From NCBI GenBank assembly GCA_937927625.1, contig CALBSD010000016.1, forward strand, positions 1-28,534: DNA of 28,534 nt, read 5' to 3'. Position 1 is the stretch's first letter. The number at the start of each line of letters is the position of its first letter. The DNA is from an uncultured Actinomycetes bacterium (GTDB taxonomy: Bacteria; Actinomycetota; Acidimicrobiia; Acidimicrobiales; Ilumatobacteraceae). Made by a program: the position numbers and the translations under genes. Shown one piece after another: positions 1 to 7,918 of this stretch. The notes beneath the pieces were generated by a model. The model saw nothing but the letters and a program-made list of their open reading frames with translations, did no database searches and had not been told where the DNA came from.

Positions 1-239
1 CCGAAGGACGCCATTTCTTGTCGGCTCTGCTCACCGACAGCTTTGCGCCGGTGGAGTCCGAACAACTGGTGCAGTGGTGGAGATCAATGGACGGCGCAAG
101 TAATCGATCCGTCATCTTCCCACTGCCTCAACGACCCACTTCTTCCATCAAGGTGTTGCAGCAACTCTGCAATGCCACCATGCAACTCGTTGAAAGCGCC
201 ATCCCCATGCCCGCTTTCGACACTATTGAACTTCTGTAA
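1..239 (+). CDS. C-terminal end of an unrecognised protein (cut by left edge)
   Basis: A reading frame is open from the first complete codon (base 3) to a TAA at 237-239, giving about 78 residues that end in ...DTIELL. There is no convincing internal start, so this is most likely the tail of a gene that begins outside the window. The visible part has an aromatic stretch (VQWWRSMDG) followed by a proline-rich stretch (FPLPQRP). No domain is recognised with confidence. A C-terminal tail of an oxidoreductase of the berberine-bridge type is a loose guess only. It is convergent with the following minus-strand gene. Composition changes to AT-rich just after its stop. Confidence 0.4.
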   Translation, partial: EGRHFLSALLTDSFAPVESEQLVQWWRSMDGASNRSVIFPLPQRPTSSIKVLQQLCNATMQLVESAIPMPAFDTIELL

Positions 240-319
240 GAAAAGCAGGAGAGCGTTAGCCAAAGTTAACCAGCACGGGCAGATTAGAAGACTTCACGCA
301 ACTATTCGCCACGCAACGT

Positions 320-342
320 ATTGCAACACTTGCAAATTTTCT
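320..342 (+). terminator. Weak hairpin in the 240-354 gap, possible terminator
   Basis: TTGCAA at 321-326 and TTGCAA at 330-335 are separated by CAC and can pair as a 6-bp stem. TTTTCT follows. This is the only structure seen in the 115-base gap between the left-edge fragment and the convergent TPR gene. The stem is AT-rich and short, so support is weak. Because TTGCAA is its own reverse complement, it is equally a direct repeat. Confidence 0.22.
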
Positions 343-354
343 GAATTTAAATCT

Positions 355-1704
355 TTAACTGATGTATTTATCAATCAATAGTATGGCGACAGCCCCTACA
401 ACTTGAATAAATACCAACAGAATTGCAACATTTCTCACTGCGTTACTTTGCTTTTGAATTCCCCGGGTATCAATCCTCGAAATGCTTGAAATGACTACAG
501 CAAACGACAAAAGTCCCCCACCTAATGTCAACATCAGCACTATACGACTCTCTGTGCTCATATCTTTTTTGACTGTGCTGATGCTCCCCAAAGCAAAACT
601 TATTGCAGTAACAAAGAAAGTCACAGTTTGCATCAAACGTGAATGAGATTCACTCTCCTTCTCCGCAATCTCATCTTTGAGAACATGCAACTTTAAATGA
701 ATATCTTCCGATGCTTTCTGCGATCGTTCTTCGAATTTTTTAGTGCTTTCGTCTTTAATGAGTTCTGACTGTCTAGTTCTTAGGACAAATTCACGTTCTC
801 GAATTATCTGTTCAGAAAAAGTTCGGACAAACTCATTTGATCCTGAAAGTGAATTGAGAGCAGAGTCAAGATCAGCTATAGCCTGATCAAAATCCCCTAT
901 CTCCCTGTGTCCAGTTGCAAGGCGAAAATAACCAACACCTGTTGATACGTCTTTCCTATCAAGAGCGATTTTTGCATATTTCACCAATAAAGGGCCTTGA
1001 TTCTTCATCTTGTAACTAAGCCAAACAGCATGGATAATTACATCGACACAATATGAACGAAGCGGATCAGACTCCACTTCTCGCCAAAGTTGTTCGAATT
1101 TATTTTCGTATTGATCCGGATTCTCCGAAGTATTTAACTCGACAAAAAGCCTCATAGACCGAATCAAATTGCTTCCTTCCCAGGAATCTCCTAGCACATT
1201 TATAATTCGCGTAATTTGCTCATAGGAAAATAAAAACCGTGCACGATTAAGCAAGATGTATGCACGAAAACGTTCCTTCGGATTGTTGAAATCACAAACG
1301 GATGGTTCCTGTCGTCGACCCCTGGTAGACCAAGCTATTCGTCCCGCAATTAAAGTTATTTGCACTTCATTAATCAGCTTTTCTCTGAAAGCGCTCTCAA
1401 TCCAGAGTTCGATTTCACGAATTGATTCCTCTATTGGCAATTCAGTAGACATCCAATGACAAATTTCATTGGCAAGCGCAAAAGCTGCATCGGCATTGCG
1501 TGTTTCTAGTTGTTGCAGAAGTTCTTTGAGCTTCAAACTAAAATCTGATACCGAATTCAAGCCTTCAGATTTCCACTGTTGAATTATGTCAACAGATGTT
1601 TCACGCTGATCGGTGGCACCTGCAACTTTTAAGACATCCTCCAAAATTGGCATATCTTCCCTAACATTCTTTGGCCATTTATTGAACTGAACAGTCAGAA
1701 CCAT
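355..1704 (-). CDS. TPR/coiled-coil protein with three C-terminal membrane helices
   Basis: Predicted protein of 449 residues of unknown function. The first 250 residues are helical with no family I can name. A TPR-like hairpin is visible around 257-289 (GYFRLATGHREIGDFDQAIADLD). A charged, Glu/Lys/Arg-rich segment at 293-355 looks like a coiled coil. Three hydrophobic segments follow at about 358-377, 387-408 and 424-446, with a short tail. There is no N-terminal signal, so the bulk should be cytoplasmic and anchored by its C-terminus. The gene is markedly AT-rich (781-840 has 21 G+C of 60), unlike the metabolic genes to the right, and codon use shifts with it. The architecture (large helical sensor-like region, coiled coil, terminal membrane helices) resembles proteins of variable or conflict loci, but that is inference. 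Confidence 0.75.
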   Translation of the reverse strand: MVLTVQFNKWPKNVREDMPILEDVLKVAGATDQRETSVDIIQQWKSEGLNSVSDFSLKLKELLQQLETRNADAAFALANEICHWMSTELPIEESIREIELWIESAFREKLINEVQITLIAGRIAWSTRGRRQEPSVCDFNNPKERFRAYILLNRARFLFSYEQITRIINVLGDSWEGSNLIRSMRLFVELNTSENPDQYENKFEQLWREVESDPLRSYCVDVIIHAVWLSYKMKNQGPLLVKYAKIALDRKDVSTGVGYFRLATGHREIGDFDQAIADLDSALNSLSGSNEFVRTFSEQIIREREFVLRTRQSELIKDESTKKFEERSQKASEDIHLKLHVLKDEIAEKESESHSRLMQTVTFFVTAISFALGSISTVKKDMSTESRIVLMLTLGGGLLSFAVVISSISRIDTRGIQKQSNAVRNVAILLVFIQVVGAVAILLIDKYIS

Positions 1705-1716
1705 ACATCAATATCG

Positions 1717-1745
1717 ATTATCTAGAGATATCTAGGCAATTTCAA
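1717..1745 (-). promoter_or_regulatory. Sigma70-like promoter for the TPR membrane protein gene
   Basis: On the minus strand TTGAAA (1740-1745) and GATAAT (1717-1722) are exactly 17 bases apart, a near-consensus -35/-10 pair. The -10 ends 12 bases before the ATG at 1704, so the mRNA would have a leader of only a few bases, as in leaderless actinobacterial transcripts. No Shine-Dalgarno sequence is visible, which fits. Confidence 0.45.
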
Positions 1746-1797
1746 GAATCATATTTTCCCAAACTTTTTCGAATGTGGACTCATCTAAAATTCAAGA

Positions 1798-2649
1798 ATG
1801 TCTGATTTCATCGCCGTTGATAGAAAAATGGAAATTAAACGCCCATTTATAATGGGAATTGTTAATGCATCTCCAGACTCCTTCAGCGATGAAGGGAGAT
1901 ACAGAACAGTTCAGTCCCAGTTAGATCGCGCGAGAACTGTCATTGAATCTGGCGCAGACATTGTTGATATTGGTGCTCAAACTGCCTCTACAGATGTTCC
2001 GGAAATTAGCGAGCAAGAGGAAATAGATCGATTGATGCCAATCTTGAATTGGACGCTCTCTAATTCTGATGCGCTCGTCTCTATTGATACATACCGATCT
2101 GCGGTTGCTCGTGAAGCCCTTTCGGCAGGCGCTCACATAATCAATGACATTGGATTCCTTCATGACAACAACATGATTGAAACTATTAGAGACTCAGGAG
2201 CTGGCTACATACTGATGCACAATCCCGGCCCGCCCAAAGTATTGCTAAAGAATTACGATTTTTATTCGAATGTTGTAGACAACGTTCTTGAGGCGATGAT
2301 TCAAAAAAATCAACAACTCATTTCTGGAGGGGTTCTATCCGAACAAATCATTCTTGATCCTGGTCCCGATTTTGCAAAATCACATACTCAGACAGTTGAT
2401 GTACTAAGAAATATCGATCAATTAGCTTCTATCGGACGACCATTGTTGTTACCGATTTCGCGTAAAGGTTACATTGGAGCAGTCACAGGCAGACCACCTT
2501 CTGAACGCTTGGCCGGAACACTTGCCTCAATCGGATTTAGTCTCAACATTACGAGATCAATAGTTTTCCGAGTACATGACGTAGCTGAAGCGGTCGACTT
2601 CATAAAAGTCTGGGATCTTCTGAATCAATATCTTGAAATTGAAGAGTGA
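1798..2649 (+). CDS. folP: Dihydropteroate synthase family protein, FolP2-like variant
   Basis: 283 residues, normal DHPS length. DHPS condenses p-aminobenzoate with dihydropterin pyrophosphate in folate synthesis. Family landmarks are in register: IVNASPDSFSDEG (loop 1, N23), VSIDT (D97), IND (N116), DPGPDFAK (D187), SRKG (S221, R222, K223) and FRVHDV (R258, H260). The pABA loop is unusual: residues 57-63 read DIGAQTA where ordinary enzymes have GGESTRPG. The region ILDPGPDFAK to FRVHDV resembles mycobacterial FolP2 more than FolP1, as remembered; FolP2 is reported to lack DHPS activity. Unlike FolP2, this protein keeps the SRK motif. It is AT-rich like its divergent neighbour and converges on folK with 11 bases between stops. 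ATG 1798 has no clear ribosome site; ATG 1828 is an alternative. Family is sure; activity is uncertain. Confidence 0.85.
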   Translation: MSDFIAVDRKMEIKRPFIMGIVNASPDSFSDEGRYRTVQSQLDRARTVIESGADIVDIGAQTASTDVPEISEQEEIDRLMPILNWTLSNSDALVSIDTYRSAVAREALSAGAHIINDIGFLHDNNMIETIRDSGAGYILMHNPGPPKVLLKNYDFYSNVVDNVLEAMIQKNQQLISGGVLSEQIILDPGPDFAKSHTQTVDVLRNIDQLASIGRPLLLPISRKGYIGAVTGRPPSERLAGTLASIGFSLNITRSIVFRVHDVAEAVDFIKVWDLLNQYLEIEE

Positions 2650-2660
2650 GAGAATGCAAT

Positions 2661-3173
2661 CTAACCGAAGTGGATATTTTCGCGGCCCCTAATCAGTGAC
2701 TGCAACGGTCCGCGCGGATACACGCCATAAGCAGGCAAACGATGACGCCATTCACTGGGGCAATGCTCTGGTGCAACTTCACTCAATGGTTCCAACACAA
2801 ATCGACGCTCGGCAAAACGAGGATGTGGAATCACCAGCTCTTCGCTCTCAATTCGAGCATCGTCATAAAACACAATGTCGAGATCTAACGTGCGAGGACC
2901 CCACCGAATCACGCGCACACGATCCGCATCAGCTTCCACCTTGTTGAGGTGACGCAACAACGCATATGGGTCGAGGTCCGTCGCAATGACCGCCACCATA
3001 TTGAGGTACGGGCCTTGATTATCCGGGCCGCCCACGGGGTCGGTCTCAAACACCTGCGACTGCGCCACCACATGACCGATGTGGTCAATGCCGTAACGCA
3101 AGTACTCCACACGGTCACCCAGGTTGGAGCCCAAGGCCACAATCGCGCGGTGTTGCAAGGCCTCTAAAGACAT
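2661..3173 (-). CDS. folK: Hydroxymethyldihydropterin pyrophosphokinase
   Basis: 170 residues, normal HPPK length. The enzyme transfers pyrophosphate from ATP to 6-hydroxymethyl-7,8-dihydropterin, the step just before DHPS. Diagnostic motifs are present: ALGSNLGDR near residue 13, FETDPVGGPDNQGPYLN at 42-58, RWGPRTLDLDIVFYDD at 90-105 (D97 and D99 bind Mg2+), and IPHPRFAERRFVLEPL at 115-130. The gene stands alone on the minus strand rather than inside a folE-folP-folB-folK operon. It is convergent with the folP-like gene and divergent from the hydrolase at 3242. G+C is back to the level of the rest of the window, unlike its folate-pathway neighbour. Confidence 0.93.
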   Translation of the reverse strand: MSLEALQHRAIVALGSNLGDRVEYLRYGIDHIGHVVAQSQVFETDPVGGPDNQGPYLNMVAVIATDLDPYALLRHLNKVEADADRVRVIRWGPRTLDLDIVFYDDARIESEELVIPHPRFAERRFVLEPLSEVAPEHCPSEWRHRLPAYGVYPRGPLQSLIRGRENIHFG

Positions 3174-3241
3174 GGCTTCTGTCTATCTGCCAAACCTGCT
3201 CCGTGGCTACCAATAGAGCGCCCCGTGACTACGGTAAAGAC

Positions 3242-4180
3242 ATGGTTGAGCGGGTTTCTTACGACGAATTCAGCATGTTCAACGAGAACGCTGCGGAATA
3301 TGGCATTGCATATGCGGGCCCGCCAACGGTGAGTCGCGAGACCATCCCGATGGGTGATGGTCGCAATATGTCGGCACTCAAATGGGGTTCCGCAGAACCG
3401 CAATTGGTGTTCATTCATGGTGGTGCGCAAAACGCACACACCTGGGACACCGTGGCGCTTGCGCTCAACATGCCGCTTCTGTGCATCGATCTTCCTGGGC
3501 ATGGACATTCTGATTCCGCCGCACCGTTCGACCCTGCCGCTGCACCACTGCAACAAAATGCTGCCGACGTTGCTCGCGTGATTCAAGCCCTTGCCCCCAA
3601 CGCAACTGCAGTCATTGGCATGTCGCTTGGTGGCCTCACCACCATCGCACTCGCTCGAGATTTCCCACAGCTCGTTCGCAAGATGGTGTTGGTGGACATC
3701 ACGCCCGGGGTGAACCAAGACAAGACAAAGCAGATCACTGACTTTGTGAATGGCCCTGCAACATTCCCTTCGTTCGAAGAATTGTTGAAGCGCACGATTG
3801 AGTTCAACCCCACGCGCACCGTGGAAAGTTTGCGTCGCGGCATTTTGCATAACGCATTACAACTAGAAGACGGCTCTTGGGTGTGGCGATACCGTCGCGA
3901 AGGTGCTCCCCCACTGCCAGAGATGAAGGCCGCAGTGAACGAAGGCGAACAGCGCCCATCAACTGCAGTGTTGTGGGATGCCATTCAGCATTACGGCAAG
4001 CCGCTCATGTTTGTTCGTGGCATGCGCAAACAAAGCGTTGTCTCTGATGAAGACGAAGCAGAACTTCGCAAGCGCGCATCAAGCATTCGTGTAGAACACG
4101 TTCAAGAGGCAGGCCACAGCGTGCAAGGCGATACGCCGTTAGAACTTGCTGCGTTAATTCAGGACTTCATCAAGAACTGA
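3242..4180 (+). CDS. Alpha/beta-hydrolase fold protein
   Basis: 312 residues from ATG 3242; GTG 3203 would add 13 residues with no family character and has no ribosome site. Alpha/beta hydrolase signatures: FIHGGAQNAHTW near residues 57-68 (oxyanion strand-loop), DLPGHGHSD near 83-91, and nucleophile elbow GMSLGG with S128. The C-terminal histidine is H292 in EAGHSVQGD. An acidic third member probably lies in the SDEDEAEL stretch. There is no signal peptide, so it should be cytoplasmic. The substrate cannot be predicted; such proteins include esterases, C-C hydrolases and haloperoxidase-like enzymes. Its 3' end overlaps the convergent lipoprotein gene by 22 bases. Confidence 0.85.
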   Translation: MVERVSYDEFSMFNENAAEYGIAYAGPPTVSRETIPMGDGRNMSALKWGSAEPQLVFIHGGAQNAHTWDTVALALNMPLLCIDLPGHGHSDSAAPFDPAAAPLQQNAADVARVIQALAPNATAVIGMSLGGLTTIALARDFPQLVRKMVLVDITPGVNQDKTKQITDFVNGPATFPSFEELLKRTIEFNPTRTVESLRRGILHNALQLEDGSWVWRYRREGAPPLPEMKAAVNEGEQRPSTAVLWDAIQHYGKPLMFVRGMRKQSVVSDEDEAELRKRASSIRVEHVQEAGHSVQGDTPLELAALIQDFIKN

Positions 4181-5418
4181 AGTGCTTGCGCTGTGATGGC
4201 GCGATCAATACCCACCACTAAGTGTCGGTTCACATACACCGACTGATATGTCCAACCCATGCGCTTCGCCATTGTGCGGGCTGCATACGGCGGCACCACA
4301 GGGTCTCCCCGCGCAATCGTGACCATCACGTTTGCATCAGATGCGTTCTTGTCAGCATCGATGTTGCCCAGCACCAGGGAGGACTCTGGCAGGTCTTTGC
4401 AGAACGCATACACCGCAGCTTCGGAGCCAATATGAATCAGTCGCGTGTGCGAATCCATGTTGGCCTTGTACATCTGAGCGATGCGTGCAGCTGCTTTCTT
4501 GCTTACATCTGCACACAGTGCATACGCAGTTGCAACTGTTGGCGCAGCGCCACCCAGACCCAGCAGGGCTTCAGAATCCCCTGTAGATGCTGAGGTAATC
4601 GCGACAAACAGTTCCTGAGGTACACCGGTTGACAGTGCCGCAGTGCCCGCACGTGCAATCGTTTCGTAGTTTGCACCACCCGCAATTCGTCCAAGACGCA
4701 GAGCGGTTTTGAACTTATTCAGTTCCTTTGCCACGTTGGCATTCATGGGGCACGAGATATGCGATGCACACCAATGCATTGCTTCCACCACTGCGGCTTC
4801 CGATGACTGAATCTGCTTGTCGGCCAACATTGTTTGCGATACGGCTGGATCAGATGGCGAGTCCAACACCATTGCGTCCACTACATCAGGATGCAACATC
4901 TTCAATACTGCAGAAGCTGTTGCGCCTGTGCCCCACGCCATTACAGAAACCTTGCGGATTGATAATTCCCGACGGACCGCGTCAAGGTCATCGGATGCTG
5001 CAAGTGTTGACACCATGTGTTCATTTCCCGACGGCATCGGCGAATCAACAGAACCACGTGGTGCAATTCCCACAATGTTGAAACTGCGAACATCTGCGCC
5101 CATGGTTAATGGTGCACGTTCCACCAACACACGCGCCGAGTCACCGAAGTGACGGTCAGGTAACAAGAACAAGGTGCGCGCTGACTTTTTCTTGGTTGCT
5201 ACACGTCGAAATATTCCAAGTGCAACCTTTGGACCATCAGGCAAGGCGTAATCAACAGGCACCTCTATCTGTGCACATTCAATACCGCCACACGGCAACC
5301 ATTCCAAGGCTGGCTGAGTAGTTGTCGGAGCGGTTGACTGCGACGAAGAACCTGAACACGCGCTCACCGCCAACAGCGCAAAGCACAGCGCTGCAGAAAA
5401 AAGCCTGCGAGGCATCAT
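4159..5418 (-). CDS. TAP-family lipoprotein lacking the catalytic serine (pseudohydrolase)
   Basis: 419 residues. The N-terminus is a lipoprotein signal (hydrophobic core then VSAC, lipid Cys21) followed by a Ser/Thr/Gln/Pro linker, so it should be anchored outside the membrane. The body follows the tripeptidyl-aminopeptidase (S33/TAP) plan: CGGIECAQIEVPVDY (43-57), FNIVGIAPRGSVDS (113-126), a VMAWGTGATAS elbow (159-169) and a C-terminal TAP-like domain with ARGDPVVPP (D372) and NRHLVVG (H399). The expected GxSxG elbow reads AWGTG, putting Gly163 where Ser should be, and the oxyanion NPGGPG motif is replaced by LPDRHFG. Asp and His of the triad are kept. It is probably a binding or scaffold protein rather than a peptidase. 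GGTAAG before the tandem ATGs may be the ribosome site. It lies 50 bases after the DUF554 gene on the same strand. An intact relative is at 7919-9805. Confidence 0.82.
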   Translation of the reverse strand: MMPRRLFSAALCFALLAVSACSGSSSQSTAPTTTQPALEWLPCGGIECAQIEVPVDYALPDGPKVALGIFRRVATKKKSARTLFLLPDRHFGDSARVLVERAPLTMGADVRSFNIVGIAPRGSVDSPMPSGNEHMVSTLAASDDLDAVRRELSIRKVSVMAWGTGATASAVLKMLHPDVVDAMVLDSPSDPAVSQTMLADKQIQSSEAAVVEAMHWCASHISCPMNANVAKELNKFKTALRLGRIAGGANYETIARAGTAALSTGVPQELFVAITSASTGDSEALLGLGGAAPTVATAYALCADVSKKAAARIAQMYKANMDSHTRLIHIGSEAAVYAFCKDLPESSLVLGNIDADKNASDANVMVTIARGDPVVPPYAARTMAKRMGWTYQSVYVNRHLVVGIDRAITAQALQFLMKS

Positions 5419-5468
5419 GACTTACCGTCGAGTGGATGTACGAAGAGCGACCACAACAGTATTTGACA

Positions 5469-6164
5469 CTATCGGGCGAAAATCGCCACCAGGAGCGGGG
5501 TCACGATGAGTCCAGGCAACAGGGACCCGAGTTTGATCTTCTTGATCTCCAGCAGATTGAGGCCGATGGCCAACACACTGAAGCCACCCGCGGCAAACAT
5601 CTCGATGCGCATGCGGTCGGTGAGAAGTGAATCAAGTCCGGTTCCGCCCAGCGTGAGTAGCCCCTGCACGATGAACACACTGATGGCGCTGAACGCAGCT
5701 CCGATGCCATACGCCGCGACAAAGATGATCGACATGAAGCCGTCGAGGGTTCCTTTGATGATGTACAACTGTGGCGTCTTGCCACTGGCGTCTTCGATGG
5801 CGCCGAGAATTGTCATGGGACCGATGCAGAACAACAGCGTTGCAGTGACGAAGCCTTGAACGAACTTGCTTTCGTCCCCCCCGCCCTTTGCAAAACGCTT
5901 CTTGAGGAAAGACCCGATTGATTCGAGGCGTTCTTCAATTTTGAGAAGTTCGCCAATGATGGCGCCGACTGTCATCCCAACAAGTGGAAACACCAAGTTG
6001 TGCGTGTCCATCACATTGCCGATACCCATTACCAATGTGGCGAGGCCAATGACCTGCACGACAATGATGCGAATGTTTTCTGGAATGCGATGGCCGATGA
6101 AATAGCCGACACTTCCACCAATCAGCACTGTTGCTGTATTGATGAGAGTTCCTAATCCACGCAT
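5469..6164 (-). CDS. DUF554 family integral membrane protein
   Basis: 231 residues from ATG 6164, chosen because AGGA lies just upstream and because family members begin close to M-x-GTLxNTxxxLxG, here MRGLGTLINTATVLIGG. A longer open frame reaches 6332 but has no family sequence and runs into the divergent gene. About six or seven hydrophobic segments are visible. The DUF554 hallmark FCIGPMTILGAIEDASG (112-128) with IIKGTLDGFMSI (135-146) is clear. Function is not established for this family; a transport role is often supposed. The downstream serine-less TAP lipoprotein starts 50 bases later on the same strand, so the two could be co-transcribed. Confidence 0.87.
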   Translation of the reverse strand: MRGLGTLINTATVLIGGSVGYFIGHRIPENIRIIVVQVIGLATLVMGIGNVMDTHNLVFPLVGMTVGAIIGELLKIEERLESIGSFLKKRFAKGGGDESKFVQGFVTATLLFCIGPMTILGAIEDASGKTPQLYIIKGTLDGFMSIIFVAAYGIGAAFSAISVFIVQGLLTLGGTGLDSLLTDRMRIEMFAAGGFSVLAIGLNLLEIKKIKLGSLLPGLIVTPLLVAIFAR

Positions 6165-6210
6165 GATTCCTACGCTACTCATTTGTTGCATATTGGCTAT
6201 CGTCAATGAG

Positions 6211-6978
6211 GTGCCCGTCACCCATCTCGCAAACGAAATCATTTCTGTTGAGATTGATTCAGATGCTGGTGCGCGAATCACATCGATTCGCATTAATGGC
6301 GAAGAGGTCTTGGTGACCAAAAGTTCCAGCACATACGACTGGGGTCTCTACGTCATGGTCCCCTATGCCGGGCGTGTGCGAGATGCCAAGTTGTCATTTC
6401 AAGGCGCTGTTTATTCATTGCCTGTCGTAACAAACGGTCATGCACTTCATGGAACAGTGATGCATGAGGCATGGACCCGCGAACAACTCAACGAATCCTC
6501 TGCTGTCTTCTCCACAACTTTGGGAAACAACTGGCCGTTCCGTGGAGATTGCTCTTATCGCATTTCAGTCCTGCCGGATCGGCTTCGATGTGAATTGTCC
6601 GTCACTGCACACGACGATATGCCCGTGCAATTGGGGTGGCATCCATGGTTCCGTCAGGGCGTTGCAGACACAGACTTCAATGCAATGTTGAAGCGCGATG
6701 AAACAGGAATCACAACGTCGGAACGTGTCGAGCCAGCGACTGCGAACATTGACGATTGTTTTCTCGAACCAAACAAGTGGCCGCGTGTTGTTCTGGGCGA
6801 CATCACACTCGAAGTCGCAAGCGATTGCCCGTTCTGGGTTCGTTACGACGCGCCCTCAGGCGATGCATGCATCGAACCACAATCGGGTCCACCCAATGGA
6901 ATCAATGACGCGCCCCTAGTTCTGAAGGCCGGCGATATGTTTACTCGTTGGATGGAACTGCGAGTAATGGGCGTTTAG
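6211..6978 (+). CDS. Aldose 1-epimerase (mutarotase) family protein
   Basis: 255 residues from GTG 6211. The frame also contains ATG 6163, but residues before 6211 look unlike the family and would overlap the divergent DUF554 start. Mutarotases interconvert alpha and beta anomers of galactose or glucose. Likely active-site groups are in order: NGHALHG (H80; GalM-type H96), GWHPWFR (H144; H175-type) and ACIEPQSGPPNGIN (E222, the catalytic Glu). The WHPWFR form is typical of the YeaD/epimerase-like branch, so the exact sugar is uncertain. It could serve the lacZ/galK/galT cluster 9 kb to the right, which has no mutarotase of its own. No signal peptide. Its TAG stop interlocks with the stop of the convergent gene (6975-6978). 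Confidence 0.83.
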   Translation: MPVTHLANEIISVEIDSDAGARITSIRINGEEVLVTKSSSTYDWGLYVMVPYAGRVRDAKLSFQGAVYSLPVVTNGHALHGTVMHEAWTREQLNESSAVFSTTLGNNWPFRGDCSYRISVLPDRLRCELSVTAHDDMPVQLGWHPWFRQGVADTDFNAMLKRDETGITTSERVEPATANIDDCFLEPNKWPRVVLGDITLEVASDCPFWVRYDAPSGDACIEPQSGPPNGINDAPLVLKAGDMFTRWMELRVMGV

Positions 6979-7862
6979 ATATCCCATTTTGCACGCATGC
7001 GACGCAATGCCTGCGTGCGAATGTCATTCCACGTGCCGCCCACAATGTTGCGAACAGTGCCTAATGACGGAACTTTCTCAGCATGATTCACTGTGGCGCG
7101 CCACTGATCAAACTGGTGGCTAGCACCTCGGAATGTGGTGTCACGTAGGAACCGTTCGACGTAGTTCAACAAGTCGTCTTCCGTCCATGTGCGTTCGTAA
7201 TTCGTGCGCAATGGTTCACCACTTGTCACGCCGACTTCGTTACATGCGGCAGTCCACGAACCAAACAACTGCACGATGCGCGCAACGCTGGGGCCCTTCA
7301 CTCGACCTTCACGAATTAATGCTGTGTAGTTCTGGTGACTCAACGGCTTCACCATGAGACTTGATGCAAGCAAGGCGGCGCGCGCACGATCACGCGATGC
7401 GACGATGGCTTCACTCTCCACACGCACTTGTGGTTGCACTAATTCGTCGGCACCAAGAATCAACCAATCGACGGGACGCGCAGCTGCAGTCACATCAGTA
7501 ATCGGAGCATTTAGGGCAGTCGCAATTTCTTCGAGAGTGACGCCAGGTTTGTCTTGCAAGTAACGAGCGATCTGCTGGGTCATCTCAGTACGACGTTCTG
7601 CTTTCGTCGGACCACGTCGCGCACGTGTGCGAACCGGTGGGGCTGTGGGATGTGTTTCAGTGAGGTACGAGTCCTGAGGGACAGATGCGACCACCGAGGC
7701 TGATGCAGCAATTGAGGGCGTGCCCGCAAAACGAACGACGAACTCTCCAAGGGTGCGCACGTGTTCGCGCTGCACGGTGTTCTCAGGGGTGACAAGTCCT
7801 AGTTGTTGCAGAACCCAGGCCGTGGATTCAGGCAATTGCGAGACAGAAAGCTCTTCAGACAC
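6975..7862 (-). CDS. Protein with HNH_repeat (homing-endonuclease-associated) motifs, no nuclease domain
   Basis: 295 residues from GTG 7862; TTG 7883 would add seven. Residues 85-135 are basic then helical (RARRGPTKAERR ... VTLEEIATALNAPITDV) and read like a winged-helix or helix-turn-helix unit. Residues about 175-212 (NYTALIREG ... GPSVARIVQLFGSWTAACNEVG) match the repeat found beside HNH homing endonucleases, with the PS-x-x-x-I-x-x-x-FGSW core. A second, looser copy lies at 226-290 (TWTEDDLLNYVERFL ... PSLGTVRNIVGGTWNDIR). No HNH, GIY-YIG or LAGLIDADG catalytic motif is present, so it is probably a DNA-binding protein or regulator. It follows the intact TAP gene on the same strand after 56 bases. 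Confidence 0.7.
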   Translation of the reverse strand: MSEELSVSQLPESTAWVLQQLGLVTPENTVQREHVRTLGEFVVRFAGTPSIAASASVVASVPQDSYLTETHPTAPPVRTRARRGPTKAERRTEMTQQIARYLQDKPGVTLEEIATALNAPITDVTAAARPVDWLILGADELVQPQVRVESEAIVASRDRARAALLASSLMVKPLSHQNYTALIREGRVKGPSVARIVQLFGSWTAACNEVGVTSGEPLRTNYERTWTEDDLLNYVERFLRDTTFRGASHQFDQWRATVNHAEKVPSLGTVRNIVGGTWNDIRTQALRRMRAKWDI

Positions 7863-7918
7863 AGCTAAAGACCGTACCTGCAATTACCTGAATACTTGGG
7901 TAACGAAAGCGAAACCCG

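Noticed and set aside
297..320. Repeated ACGCAAC in the gap after the left-edge gene
   Set aside because: Only two short copies, no array or spacer pattern; not a CRISPR or attachment site.
7884..7918. Imperfect hairpin (GGGT ... ACCC) between the TAP and HNH_repeat genes
   Set aside because: Internal T-T mismatches and no T-run; too weak to call a terminator.
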